From Pomacea canaliculata (Eukaryota > Mollusca > Gastropoda > Architaenioglossa > Ampullariidae), in the NCBI RefSeq assembly GCF_003073045.1, contig NC_037592.1:1027371-1091370 (forward strand): a stretch of 64,000 bases of DNA, read 5' to 3'. Every line of letters starts with the position of its first letter. Position 1 is the stretch's first letter. Shown one piece after another: positions 38,701 through 49,300 of the stretch. The translations under genes and the position numbers were made by a program. Below the pieces are notes generated by a model. That model saw only the letters and a list, made by a program, of their open reading frames with translations, had not been told where the DNA came from and did no database searches.

Positions 38701-39092
38701 GGGGTAGATTGGTCTGCAGGGGGAAAGGTATCTGGCAGCGAGAGCAAGAGAGAGAAAAACCATTGTCTGGAACTTCTTGATGATGTCTGTCTCTTGTCTT
38801 GTTGTTACTTTATGTAATGAAAGTTTTGTTACAAGACTTACTAGTAAGCAGGGTCACCTGCCTTGCGACTACAGGTGAGCAGTCTCACTTGGCATCGGCT
38901 GTGGAAGACACCTGTGATGTCAACAGACAACATTGTGCTGCAGATGGGGACCATCACCACACTGACCAGCACCACCACAACATTCATCACGACCAGACTG
39001 GCCACGACAGGAGTCTGGCAGAAGACTTGCTGCGAGAGTTAAGTCTTTACGGACCTGGCAGTCCCAACTTCACTCTTGCCGATGTGCAGTAA
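29756..39092 (+). CDS. Unidentified coiled-coil protein with His/Asp-rich segments
   Basis: Exons I can support: 29756-30675 (ATG in a CACCATGAG context), 31185-31397 or on to 31523, about 31942/32016-32588, 32851-33071, 33745-33848, 36458-36559, 36930-37152, 38875-39092 (TAA). The last five join in phase. Exon 1 gives an acidic start (MSYSEPAANDDQLAEEEF), a Pro run and a His/Asp/Cys-rich middle. Exons 4-6 give a long coiled coil (QRRQTHQYLEQKEEEW, ILDSLLALHMEREHFLALDL, QLSMEELKERNMELTNALSL). Exon 7 is Ser/Gly-rich. The last exon has a His-rich patch (DGDHHHTDQHHHNIHHDQ) and ends GPGSPNFTLADVQ. No signal peptide or membrane segment is visible. Between 31.39 and 32.02 kb the frame changes twice or more, each change equal to one missing base. 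I do not recognise the family; a cytoskeletal or centrosomal role would be a guess from the coil alone. Confidence 0.65.
32752..32860. repeat. Tandem repeat spanning an exon acceptor
   Basis: Four diverged copies of a GTAGAGGTGCTGGCTAACCG-like unit. The last copy contains the acceptor TTGGCTAG and the first coding bases of the exon at 32851. The earlier copies repeat the same acceptor-like sequence. Confidence 0.75.
33670..33702. repeat. CA-rich microsatellite upstream of an exon
   Basis: A short ACACAC run with A and T interruptions, about 45 bp before the acceptor of the exon at 33745. Confidence 0.7.
34200..34400. repeat. Minisatellite of about 64-70 bp
   Basis: TGTATATATAGCCAACCTCT and TATTGAACACACCT recur, alternating with ACAGATTGTATATA-like blocks. 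About three copies lie in the large intron of the plus-strand coiled-coil gene. Confidence 0.7.
34530..35268 (-). mobile_element. 5'-inverted LINE fragment (endonuclease + RT tail)
   Basis: Two pieces of an APE-type non-LTR retrotransposon meet near 34886. On the minus strand, 34886-34530 encodes the end of a reverse transcriptase: NFKSNVLGVLLY, then LRHWRWRGHV and SLPRTALRR. On the plus strand, 34887-35268 encodes the C-terminal half of the endonuclease: AWTSPDGRTQRQIDHI, KWRHSLQHVQVKRGAD and the catalytic-region motif SDHHLLVAKLKLKL. Several frame shifts and stops show it is old. The opposite orientation with a missing middle is what twin-primed insertion produces. It lies in the 2.6-kb intron between exons 33848 and 36458. 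Confidence 0.8.
37390..37442. repeat. TATGTATGGA decamer repeat
   Basis: Four copies of a TTATGTATGG/ATATGTATGG decamer inside an intron. Confidence 0.75.
37480..38150. repeat. Large degenerate minisatellite (CTACCTGTACTGTGAACAC)
   Basis: About 15 diverged copies, 35-45 bp each, of CTTCTACCTGTACTGTGAAC followed by ACATCATGCTCA. It fills most of the intron between the exons ending at 37152 and starting at 38875. Confidence 0.85.
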
Positions 39093-39441
39093 GCCATCCA
39101 CAGGGTGCTCTGTATATGGCGTGCGGTGTGTCTGCACATCGCACTGAACAATGTCAAGGCCACCAAGCAGGACGCAGTTGGTGGAGAGGACAGTGACACC
39201 TGAACAAACCTTGCATGAAGCTGTGGGTTTTTCACCACCTGGGCAAAGATTTTGATCACTGCCATGTGTGGGAACTTTGGCCTGTGGTCAGTGTTTAGCA
39301 CATAATAGGGAAGGGGGGAGGTGGAGCTGAGGGGACCCAGGTAAATTTACCAAACAAGCCATTACATGCTTCTCACAATGTCATTGAAAAAATATTGACA
39401 CGTTTCTTTATATATTATATATATTTTATAAGTGAACGCTA

Positions 39442-39447
39442 AATAAA
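39442..39447 (+). terminator. Poly(A) signal of the plus-strand coiled-coil gene
   Basis: AATAAA 350 bp after the TAA at 39090-39092, following a TATA-rich stretch. It is the first canonical hexamer after the stop. Confidence 0.5.
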
Positions 39448-40559
39448 TGTGATATAACACCGGTGAGGTGAAGGTATGTGCATGAACTACTCGTAGGTCA
39501 TGTGTTGGTCACATGTTTATCCCCTGGGTAGGTCATGTAGCACCTCATCCCACAACCAGAACTTGATATGACAAGCAACCGAAGGATAGCAAGAACATTT
39601 TATTTATGTCTTGAACATGGTCCATGTCATCTGCTCTTGTACATATAAAATGTACGACCTTGATCTGCATGAACACTGTTCACATAGTATGCACTAACAG
39701 AGAGCACACAGCAGCAAGACGGCAGCCACAGGTTTACAAAGGTGGTAAAAATAATCTTTTTTAAAAAAGAAAAATATTCTGGACGGAGCAGCGCACAATG
39801 CAGACAAGAAGCAAAATAAATCTAAAGAGATGTATGATCAGAGCTTACTCAAGAGAAACAACTCTTACTTCGTGCAAACAAAAAAATTAATGTACACAAA
39901 TCTATACTCATGAGAAAACCATGTAAGATTCTTCAGGTAGAGGTGTAAATTGTAAAGAAGTCTTTGGACAAAGAATGAAACAATGACAACACTTGAATGT
40001 ATTTCTAATAAATAATGCAAAAACAATGACTTCACACATGGTACATTCAAACACAGGCATAAGGATACTGATATGTTGAATATAAGAAGTGTTAGCAACC
40101 AAACATTTTTAAAAAACGATCCCGGCGCTGCTATCAAAATTAAAAACTGATGTCCACATTGTGATTAAAGCTTGTGCATTCTTAGGCATCCAGACGTGCA
40201 TGCATACACACTGAGGATTACAAAAAAGAACAGAAACATAACTCAGACCACAGATATCTCCCTCTCTAAGCTATTAAAATTTTTTTAATTATCAGAAGCA
40301 AAGTGCCAAACGTCAACTTTTTGCAGTCTTAACCAGGATTCAAATGATCTTTTCCAATTAAACAAAGAGATAGAAAATAAAAACGGTATTTAGACTGTTG
40401 TCTGTTTAGAATTGGGTCACAGAAATCTCCCCTCTTTGTGACTTGTGAGAAATGGCAATCCGAAAGCCAGCAAACTGCAGAGTTGTGTATGTCAATACAG
40501 ATATGTGTTATAGCGATGTCATGAATTATTTAGAGAAAGTAACACCCAGTAAAGGGCTC

Positions 40560-40690
40560 GTGAACAGGGTGTGGAGGCCACAAACACCAGCATAACAGAC
40601 AGGCACTCAGAGGCAGGAGGCACAAACATCAGTGCAACAAACAGGCATCCAGGGACAGGAGACAGAAATACCTGCATAATGATTACCACA
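40560..40690. repeat. Two-copy repeat of about 54 bp
   Basis: GGAGGCCACAAACACCAGCA and GGAGGCACAAACATCAGTGC start two related blocks, both continuing into a CAGGCA(C/T)(T/C)CAG motif; a weaker third start follows near 40665. Confidence 0.7.
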
Positions 40691-40903
40691 AACCAATTTA
40701 TTGCTGCATATTTCTCATCTGAAAAAAGAACTGAAAACTGATGATGATTTTGCAAAAAAATGTGTTTCAAAATACCAGCTTGTCAATACAACAAACCCCT
40801 AAAATAAAATTGTGTGTGTGTGAGAGCACACAAGAAGAGAGAAAGGGAGCAGCCAATAAAGCCAGTGAATAGCTAGCATCATAAAATTTAAAAATATGAG
40901 TAC

Positions 40904-41161
40904 CTCAACTAATGAGAATTCCTGTTTGTCAAAAATGTCGCGCATGGTATCTTCACATGCACTGCTTGACTGAAAAGAAAAGCCAGGCTAAAAAACTTCC
41001 CTCTCTCCCAAGTGCCACTCAAGGTCATGGCAGATTAAGCATGGAAACACAGACTAGCTACAGCGAGGAATCAGATTCAACATTAAGCTGAAGAAGGCTG
41101 AAAAAGATGTGCATCTACAAGACATCACAGCTATTCAGGACTGACCTGCTCATGAGTCAAC
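40904..41161 (-). CDS. KIF3B: Two candidate extra 3' exons of KIF3B
   Basis: Minus-strand segments 41161-41146 (16 nt, acceptor CCCTTTCCCTTCAG, donor GTCAGT) and 40969-40904 (66 nt, acceptor CTTTTCTTTTCAG, donor GTACTC). If the KIF3B exon at 43557 splices at AAG|GTACAC (donor at 43365) instead of reading to TAA at 43351, the phases fit exactly and append RLTHEQ and then SSSACEDTMRDIFDKQEFSL plus two residues. No downstream stop exon was identified with confidence. This could be an alternative C-terminus or a chance fit. Confidence 0.3.
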
Positions 41162-41391
41162 CTGAAGGGAAAGGGAAGAGCAGAACTGTAGTCAGCTGCA
41201 TGTCAGGTGTAATGCCAGCAGTTCATGGGAAGCAGCCATAATCATCATTAAACATGCATTTTGCCAGCCAGCATACACCGACAAATATTCCACACAAAAT
41301 CATTACAATTCTTTTGTCTATATACACATTTAACACATCTCCCTCCTCTCTTTTTTTTTTTACATTATCTACCAGGTCTTCTGCTTACGCA

Positions 41392-41520
41392 AAAAATTGC
41401 GTACAGTACGCATTAAAAGTTCGGAGGACCCCTTCAATTTTCGTCAATGGGGTCCTCTCCAAAGTTGGGGGAAGAACAGGGACCCCTTAAAAATCTGAAG
41501 AAGGGGTCCCTGGGACCCCA
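41392..41520. repeat. Block of three consecutive palindromes (foldback sequence)
   Basis: TGCGTACAGTACGCA is a palindrome with one central base. It is followed by a hairpin with 9-bp arms GAGGACCCC (41424-41432) and GGGGTCCTC (41449-41457), then one with 12-bp arms CAGGGACCCCTT (41477-41488) and AAGGGGTCCCTG (41501-41512). All arms match perfectly. Confidence 0.75.
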
Positions 41521-41689
41521 AAGAATTTAGCCTTAGCGGAAGCCCTGTCTACATTGTCAATGCTGGGACAAACTATTTTTGCAATCCAGATGTCACATAC
41601 ACTAGCTCCGTTTGGAAATATTTTGTTGGAAAAAAAAACCAAACAAAAACTATCCCCCTAAAAAATTAGATGTAAAACTATTCAAAGAT

Positions 41690-41886
41690 CATCAGATCAG
41701 TCACCATGAAGACAACATTGTCATCCATTCATCAGAGCATTCACATCACCATGAAGATCATCAGTCACATCACCTGAAGATCATCAGACAACAGTCACAT
41801 TGTCACCATGAAGATCATCAGACAACAGTCACACTGTCACCATGAAGATCATCAGACAACAGTCACACTGTCACCGTGAAGATCAA
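41690..41886. repeat. Minisatellite, about 34-bp unit
   Basis: Units CATGAAGATCATCAGACAAC followed by AGTCACACTGTCAC. Three near-perfect copies, with two or more shortened or diverged copies on the left. Confidence 0.85.
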
Positions 41887-43350
41887 CATTTAATTCTCCT
41901 GACAGACACAAAAGGATCAGGGTTCATTAAGTAGATTCTTTTGAAAGAACCAGGTGGGTCATTACAGATAAAAAAAGATTATTCAGGTATGCACTGCATC
42001 ATGGTCAAGAAATTTACCATATTTACATCAGCAAGTGTGAAAATCCAGCATTTAGACTGTTTCCTTGTGAACAATGGTGGTATTACATGAGCACAATTCA
42101 GCCGATTTATGATGTTCCCTATATAGTGTGATGTGTCTCATGCGAGTGCACATCGATTGTAATGAATGTTCCAGAATCACAGATTAGCTGTTCCCCTGTA
42201 TTCCCCATGAATTGTCATGCTCCTTAAGCAACAAGACACTTGTCAAAAATATGCTCCTAACATTTACAGTAAATATCACTCATCAGCATTCAGCCAAATG
42301 GTATCTGTCTCCTACCAAAACACCAGCAGTGGCTCCTAAAATCTCAGCAACATTTTATTTCTTGTAAGAATGGCATAAATAAAAATATGCTTAGCTCTCA
42401 TAAATCTTCCACATTCTTGAAAAACTTTTTTTTCCCATTTCTCCATATAGTATTTTATTCCATCAAAAACAATAAAATATTTCAAAGTACACTTTTAAAA
42501 GCAAGATCAGAATTAGTTTTAAGATACAAAATAGAAATAAAAATATGCAGCTGGTTTATAACTTCACAGGTTGAAAAGGCAATATTTATGCAATCTACAA
42601 AAAGTCAGTCACAACTATAAATCCCCCACCCCCACAACACTACACCTTCAAACCTGTACAAACACATCAGCTACAAGCATCAGCAACTTCAGCATCAGTT
42701 TGTTTGTTTTTTTGTGACTAAAAGTGGAATCGGCAAGTACACAGCAACAATCCTTGTTTAAAAATAAGGAGCAAGGTAGCTGAAAAGCTATAATTAAAGT
42801 ATCTCCTGATAAAGAGATCGTCTGATTCCAGCAAGCCTGATAATAAGAGAAAGTGTACCTTCAAGAAAAAGTGTTTAATAGAGAGCAGCAGCAAATGGAG
42901 AAAAACACAAAATTTTCTCCCAGTGTTGATAGATGGATGACAATGGCTACTTTGGAACCAGTCCACGCGAAGTTGGATATTTTTGGTCCTCCACTCTCTT
43001 GCTGGCTGTTTTGGGTCTTGAAATTGAACCAAAGAATGTCAGTATACAGTTTAACAATAAATAAGAAACATCATTTAACATTTTTCCTTTTCTTTCTCCA
43101 CCTCTTTTCTCTGATGGTACATATCAAAATCATTAAAAAAATACTTTTTAGAACATCTAGATTATCACAAGGAGAAATTACTCTTAATCCAGCCATTTTG
43201 TTTGTAATGGAAAACACAACAAAGTCACTTCTAATGCATTATCCTGTGAAGCTTGATGGAGCAGCAAAGACCAGAACTCTGTTAAGGAAGAGTGAATGCA
43301 GTTGTCTAACAATATCTTTAAAAATAGTTTGAAAAGAGAAACAGGACAGA

Positions 43351-46300
43351 TTAAAATACTTCAGTGTACCTTGCAGCCTTCTTCTTGGCTTTGGCTTTGC
43401 CCATGATTACAGCAGCTCCCCCATCAATGTCAATGTCATCTTCATCTTGAAGAGCTGCATCCAAGGCTGCCTGGACCCTAGGGGCTACGGTAGGCCCCTC
43501 ATAGTCCCTGGTTGTACGATTAGGCATGTCCAGCTCCACACACAGAATGTTTTCTCCCTTTAGAAGAGAGCAGAATCCTTCAGCACATGCTTGCTTCCTC
43601 TTCAGTAAGACTTAACTTATCTTTCACAATAAATTGTCTTCCCTCTGTCTCACAGTAAAGGTTCACAAGAACTTGCATGTCAGTGACTGCTTTTCTGATT
43701 AAACAACAAAAATGGTGGTCCCCAGTGGACCTTCAGCTTTCCGCTTTCCTTTCATTTCTATTATCCATACACTAAAAAGAATTACAGTAAATACCAACAA
43801 TGAACTGATGGAATTAAGCATTCCATAACGAAAAGTAAAGAAAGCAACCAGTAAGAAGAATGTCACCTTAAACCGAGGGTTGCCTCCCATAGCACCAACT
43901 TTTCGAGCAAACTCTGAGACAGGACGTTTGTTTCCCAGTGCTGAGACAGGTCGTTTGGCCATTGTTTGAGTGCTAAAGGGGAGGGAACCCAAAATTTTAT
44001 ATTCACTTCACCAACTTCTTGTTTTGTTTGGGTCTATCTAGCATCAGGTAATGCTAGCAATCGCAGGGACTACATCTACTTGCATCACTGACCACAGCAT
44101 GGCAACAACAAATAACTTATAACTGGCTATTTTCTCTCAATCTGAAGGAGACATTTCCCAAAGAACAAAACCTACATGACTCAAGATGTAAAAATAAAAC
44201 CCCATGAAAATGGTCAAAATGAATTCAGTAACTTTTTGATAAATCTACTGCGAATATACTTCTGCAGAATTTTTCATTTCCTAACATCTATCAAAGATTT
44301 TGGTGACCTCACCAAGAGCTTTCCATGCCCAGGACATTGAGCTCACCTCCATATGGGAAAATGCACTCAATTCAAGTACTGTTGTTATTATTATTATAAA
44401 TTCAACCTCTTTATATCCCAACCTTCGTATTTTATACATGACAGCAGTCATGATCTAAGTATATAAGTATATAAGCAGCTACATGTTATCTTTTCTGTAG
44501 CACTGCTGCTACTGTCAGTTAACATTAACAATCATGTGAAGGAAATCTATAACTGTCTTCACAAATGACTAAACTTGTATTATAGATAATCACATGAGTG
44601 AAATCTGAAAGGATTGTCTCACTTTTTGTTGGCTAGTGGGCGCAGCATCCAGGTGTCAGCATCTTCATCATACACAGCGCGGTTCATCAGTTTGGTCTTC
44701 TCTTCGGGGGGTATGAAGTTCTCAATTATAAGATACCTGAACATCATTTGTAAATGTGAGCACAAATTTACATGTGACATGTACTATCTGAGTCTTCTTG
44801 TTAGTGGTATAATGTTCCCATATCTGTTCTTATATCTGAAATGCGTATCTACATACATAGTGTTCCTAATTCTGATATGTTATGTTCATATATTTGACCT
44901 ATGATGTTCTTATACTTTGACTTGAATAACATATTTGATGTGAATAATATTGCGATGTAGGAGGGACTGTGCCGTACTTGAGCTTAAGTTCTCTTGTCAG
45001 CTCCATCAGCGTCTGTTCCAGCTCCTGCCGCTCCTTAGTGTGCTCCTCCTGCAGGTCCTGGATCTCAGCCTTTGTTGCTTGCAGCTTACCAAACAGCTGA
45101 ATGCATGCACACACGCATAATCACAAAATAAACACCATATTAGCAGGTGTTACAGATACACAGTAAGCACTAAATTTATAGCAAAAATCAATTAATGTTT
45201 CAATATTTGTTACCATCTGCAAACCAAAAACAATCATATTGTTTTAAAACAGCAAATAATGCATCTTTATCGGTCAAAGTTTACAAGTGTTCTGACACCA
45301 TCTGAATTAATTTTATGATCATTAAGATTGCTGATCCTCATGGTCATGGACTATGATATAACTGTCAAATATCAAATAGATTGCGAATAAGAAATGTCAT
45401 GTAAAGGGCCTGTCATCAGCACACACAGTTTAATGGTGCTGACCTTCTTGAGTTTCTTTGTCTTGACTTCCACCTCCTGTTGCAGAGAGTTGTAGGTTTC
45501 TTTTATCTCCACAGCCGACTCTTCCTTCTCTTCCAGCTTCTGCTGAATTTCACGCTCTTTGCGCTGCAGCCATAGAAACAGAGACCATTACCATCTACAA
45601 AATCTGTGCTTGACTGATCTAACCATAAGAATTGTGTCTGTTGAGAAAATTTCGAGATATCTTGATTCAAGCATGATACTTTTTGTATTTTGTTGACAGA
45701 GTTCTAAAATAACACTAAATAAGTAAAACCTAAAGACTGCTCTAGAATCTCCTGTTGTTTTTGTATTTTGTTGACACAGTTTTATACTATAACTAAATTA
45801 AGTAAAACCTACAGACTGCTCTAAAAGTTCTTGTCATTTTTGTATCACTAAAGAAGCAAAACCCACAGCCTGCTCTAGAAGTTCCTGTCGTTTCTGCTCC
45901 AGAGCTCGCTGCTGCTCATTGGTGTGGTCCACAATGTTCTTGCCACCCATCAGGAGTTTGCTTTCCATAGCCTGCAACACAGTGTCTGACATCTGTCCCA
46001 TACTGCTTTTCTGGTGTCAAGACATGGGGGATTATTTCTTTGTAACAGGATTTCAAAACAATTTATGTTTATTACTAGTTGTTAATCTGCACTTAAACAT
46101 GCCCTTACTTAAACGTCTTCATCAACCTCACCTGATTTCTTTATATTACCTTTATTTTCATGGCCAGCTGGTCTCTTTGTTCCTTTTCTTTGGCCAGCCG
46201 GGATTCTTTCTCTTGGAGTTCTCCAAGGAGTTGCTCCTTTTCCTGAACAAAAGAAATGAACTTACAAGACAGATAAACAGAAGACTTGAAATCACATGCC

Positions 46301-49300
46301 AACTTACCCCTCTACACAACACGCACTAAATTATTTGGCACTAGGTTTAAACTTATTCAGTGAGGAAGGACAGACCCAAACAGTAACAACAAACCTCAGC
46401 AATGAGTGACTGGTTATTGAGGATAGCCTTCTTCTGTTCTTCCAGCCTAGTCATCTGTTCTTGCATGAACAATCCCTCATCTTCTTCATCCCCTTCATCA
46501 TCATCTTCATCATCTTCTATAATCTGTCCTGTTAGCCACAAATCATCAATAAACAGTCAAAAGATAGATACAATTTCTGTTAAAAAAATCACCAACCCCC
46601 CCCCCCCAAAAAAAAAAAAACAAAACAAAACAGTAGCACATTCCGTACAAAGAAATAATAGTTAAAATATCTGCAGCGTTTTTATGTCCTGATCTCTGTC
46701 TTTTTTGTGTCTTTACTAGAAGTGAGTATTTTATAACTACTTGGTAGTGAAATCTGTGACCACATTTACGAAATATGATGTCTGCAATGGAATGATTAAA
46801 TGCACTAGACATGTCAGTTACAGCCCATCTGAGCACATGGCAGAGGCCTTCTGCTCCCAACAGAAATTAAAGACCAACAATACCTGTAACAAGCTAACAA
46901 ATTACTAGTAATATGCTAACAAATTACCATCTCTTGTTCTCCTTGATCTTCTCTTCTTTTTCTTTTTGGGGCCACCCCGTTCAGCCAACTGGTTCTTCAA
47001 CCTGATCAATAGAGGTCACAAACCACAGAGGTAGAGTGCATGCTTCAGACAAGCAAGAATACTCTGTATTTTGCAATTATCAACACTTAGCCAGTCATAG
47101 AGGGGGTGGTGGTGTGGGAATCAGCTGAACATCACAGAAGACTTAGAGCTAGGTCACGGTCATCACAGAACATAACTGGTTTGGCCTACATATGCTGGGC
47201 AAGTTATAGAGTTAAACTTTGGAGAACTCTGGGACTTCTTGTGTGAAAATGTGAGCTGCCGCAAAAATGTTAACAGAACAAACAGAGATGGGACTTGAAT
47301 GTTATTAAATTTAGTAAAACAATAGGAAATACATACCTGTTAATTTCCTCTTGAAATTCACGAAGCAAGGCGTCTTTTGGATCTTCATTGATTCTGGGCT
47401 TATTCTTTATGTTCTTTGCACGACTGGCATACCTGAAGACAATGGCATCTATTTAACACTTCTTTTAACAACAGTAACACCATTTAGCATGTGATCCTAG
47501 GTTAGTGTTTTATGCTTCCTCTGACTGCTGTTTTAGTCGGTAAAGCAAAATTTCTATCAAAACTTCCAGCAAAACCCATACAACAAACAGCTGTTTTTAA
47601 ATCTAATGTAGGAAGTGTGAAAAGTCTCTTTTTGAACCTTTGACCTTCTGCCTATGTTCGTTAAACAACTTACCTCAGAGTGGTCAAGGTTTCATCATAG
47701 TTGTAGCCAGCAGGCCCAATATTAGCCACCATCACTGTTTTGCTGTTTCCTCCTAGCGAGTCTGTACCAAACAATGAATGTCTGATGAATACTTGCTCTC
47801 ACAATACTACTACCACCACACCACTTTCAGTCTCTCCACCCTGTCACCTTCTAGACAATAACACCTGCATATGGTCGTTTCATTTATTGAATTGTCCCTT
47901 AACTGATACCGGTTGTCTGAGGGGAGGGAACATGCATGTGATTAATTCTGCTCCTAATTAGAAAAGTAAGATTAACATCTGAGAAGCTAGAGATACTGTG
48001 GTAGCTGCATAAAAACACAGCCTGGGAAGGGCAGAAATAATGTAAGGAACTAGCCTCATCATGGTACAGAGACCTGCTGACAAACGTAAGTGGGCCAGTC
48101 ACAAGGTTGCCAATATACCTTCTTAAGCAGTGAAGACAAAAGTAAAATCAGTCTTACTGCAGGCTAATTTAGATAAACTAATTGCCAACAATATTTGGTG
48201 ACATAAAAATATGTAGCTGGAATACCATTTCGTTTTTTAATTTATCTTTTTCTTTCATGTTACATATAGTTTTCAGAGATATTAAGCCGGGTTTTTGTTT
48301 TCTTATTTTTTTTTTTTTATCTTGGGAAGAGAAGTAAAAAGGTGTATCTCTCTGTGCGAGCTGATATGATGGCAGTAAAAACTCCACAACAGATATCTAC
48401 ATCAGGATCAATCTGTACAAATCGCTTTTAGTGCCAGTCCTGCTTTACAGATGTGAAACATGGACTCTACTTGCTAAAACTGAGAGGAGAATCCAGGCAT
48501 TTGAAAACAAGTGCCTGAAGACAGTGTTCTAGGGCTTGTGCAGAAAACATAAAATCAATGACTCTGTATGAAGCAAGGTTGCCACACTTGCAGGACACCA
48601 TGAAGCCTTTCTTGCATCAGTCAAATGCCATAAACTGGTCTTGTTGTCTTGTGCAGGACCTGCTCACTATTGCCCAAAACATGTTTGAGTGGCAAACCTT
48701 GTCAGCTGCTATGCCTATCCATGTGTCACCCCAGCAACTAGTTCCAATCAAGGGACAAATGACTAAATGACAGAAAATTTGGACCTACAAAGAGACAATA
48801 AAATTGAGTTTTGGATGGTGCCTCATGTGAAAAGGCATGAAAACAGAAAACATGCTAAATGCTCTGCACCTTGCAAGAGACGAGTGAGTTTGGAGTCCCT
48901 GTAGGGAACGTGTGTTGTTTTAACATCCACCAGGGCAGAGATGACGTTGCTAAGAGCTGAAAGTGACAGGTTGATTTTTGTTGCTTCTTTGAATCTGTCA
49001 CCCTAAAATACCAGAAAGCAAGAAATAAATGATCTTAATTCTTACAATCAGAGTTGACTACATAAGACTAAAATTACATTTCTTCACATAAATTATAAAT
49101 TACAAACACACTCACACACAAACATATCAGGTAAAACTGCAAGAAATATGATGAAGATAGAATTCTCTCAAACAATAATGGAAAAACTGTGGAAGAGAAG
49201 GAGACAGTAATGACAGCAGCACAGTGGTAGTTGTGGTTGTAGCGGTGGTGAAGATGATGATAATGTTGAATGTCTAAATGAAATAAAAGAGAAGAATTTC

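Larger units (their letters stand above)
39448..43350. other. Spacer or KIF3B 3' region between convergent genes
   Basis: About 3.9 kb holding tandem repeats (40.56 and 41.69 kb), a hairpin-forming block (41.39 kb) and two short segments with exon-like borders in phase with KIF3B (listed separately). A TTTATT at 39599-39604 could be a minus-strand AATAAA if KIF3B has a very long 3' UTR. No independent gene is visible. Confidence 0.5.

Noticed and set aside
40519-40770. Minus-strand hydrophobic frame following an acceptor-like site
   Set aside because: It could extend the candidate KIF3B tail, but the coding part is a two-copy repeat and the hydrophobic peptide has no kinesin likeness.
42853-43332. 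A 159-codon plus-strand frame next to the last KIF3B exon
   Set aside because: AT-rich, no motif, no acceptor or donor context; chance frame in intergenic DNA.
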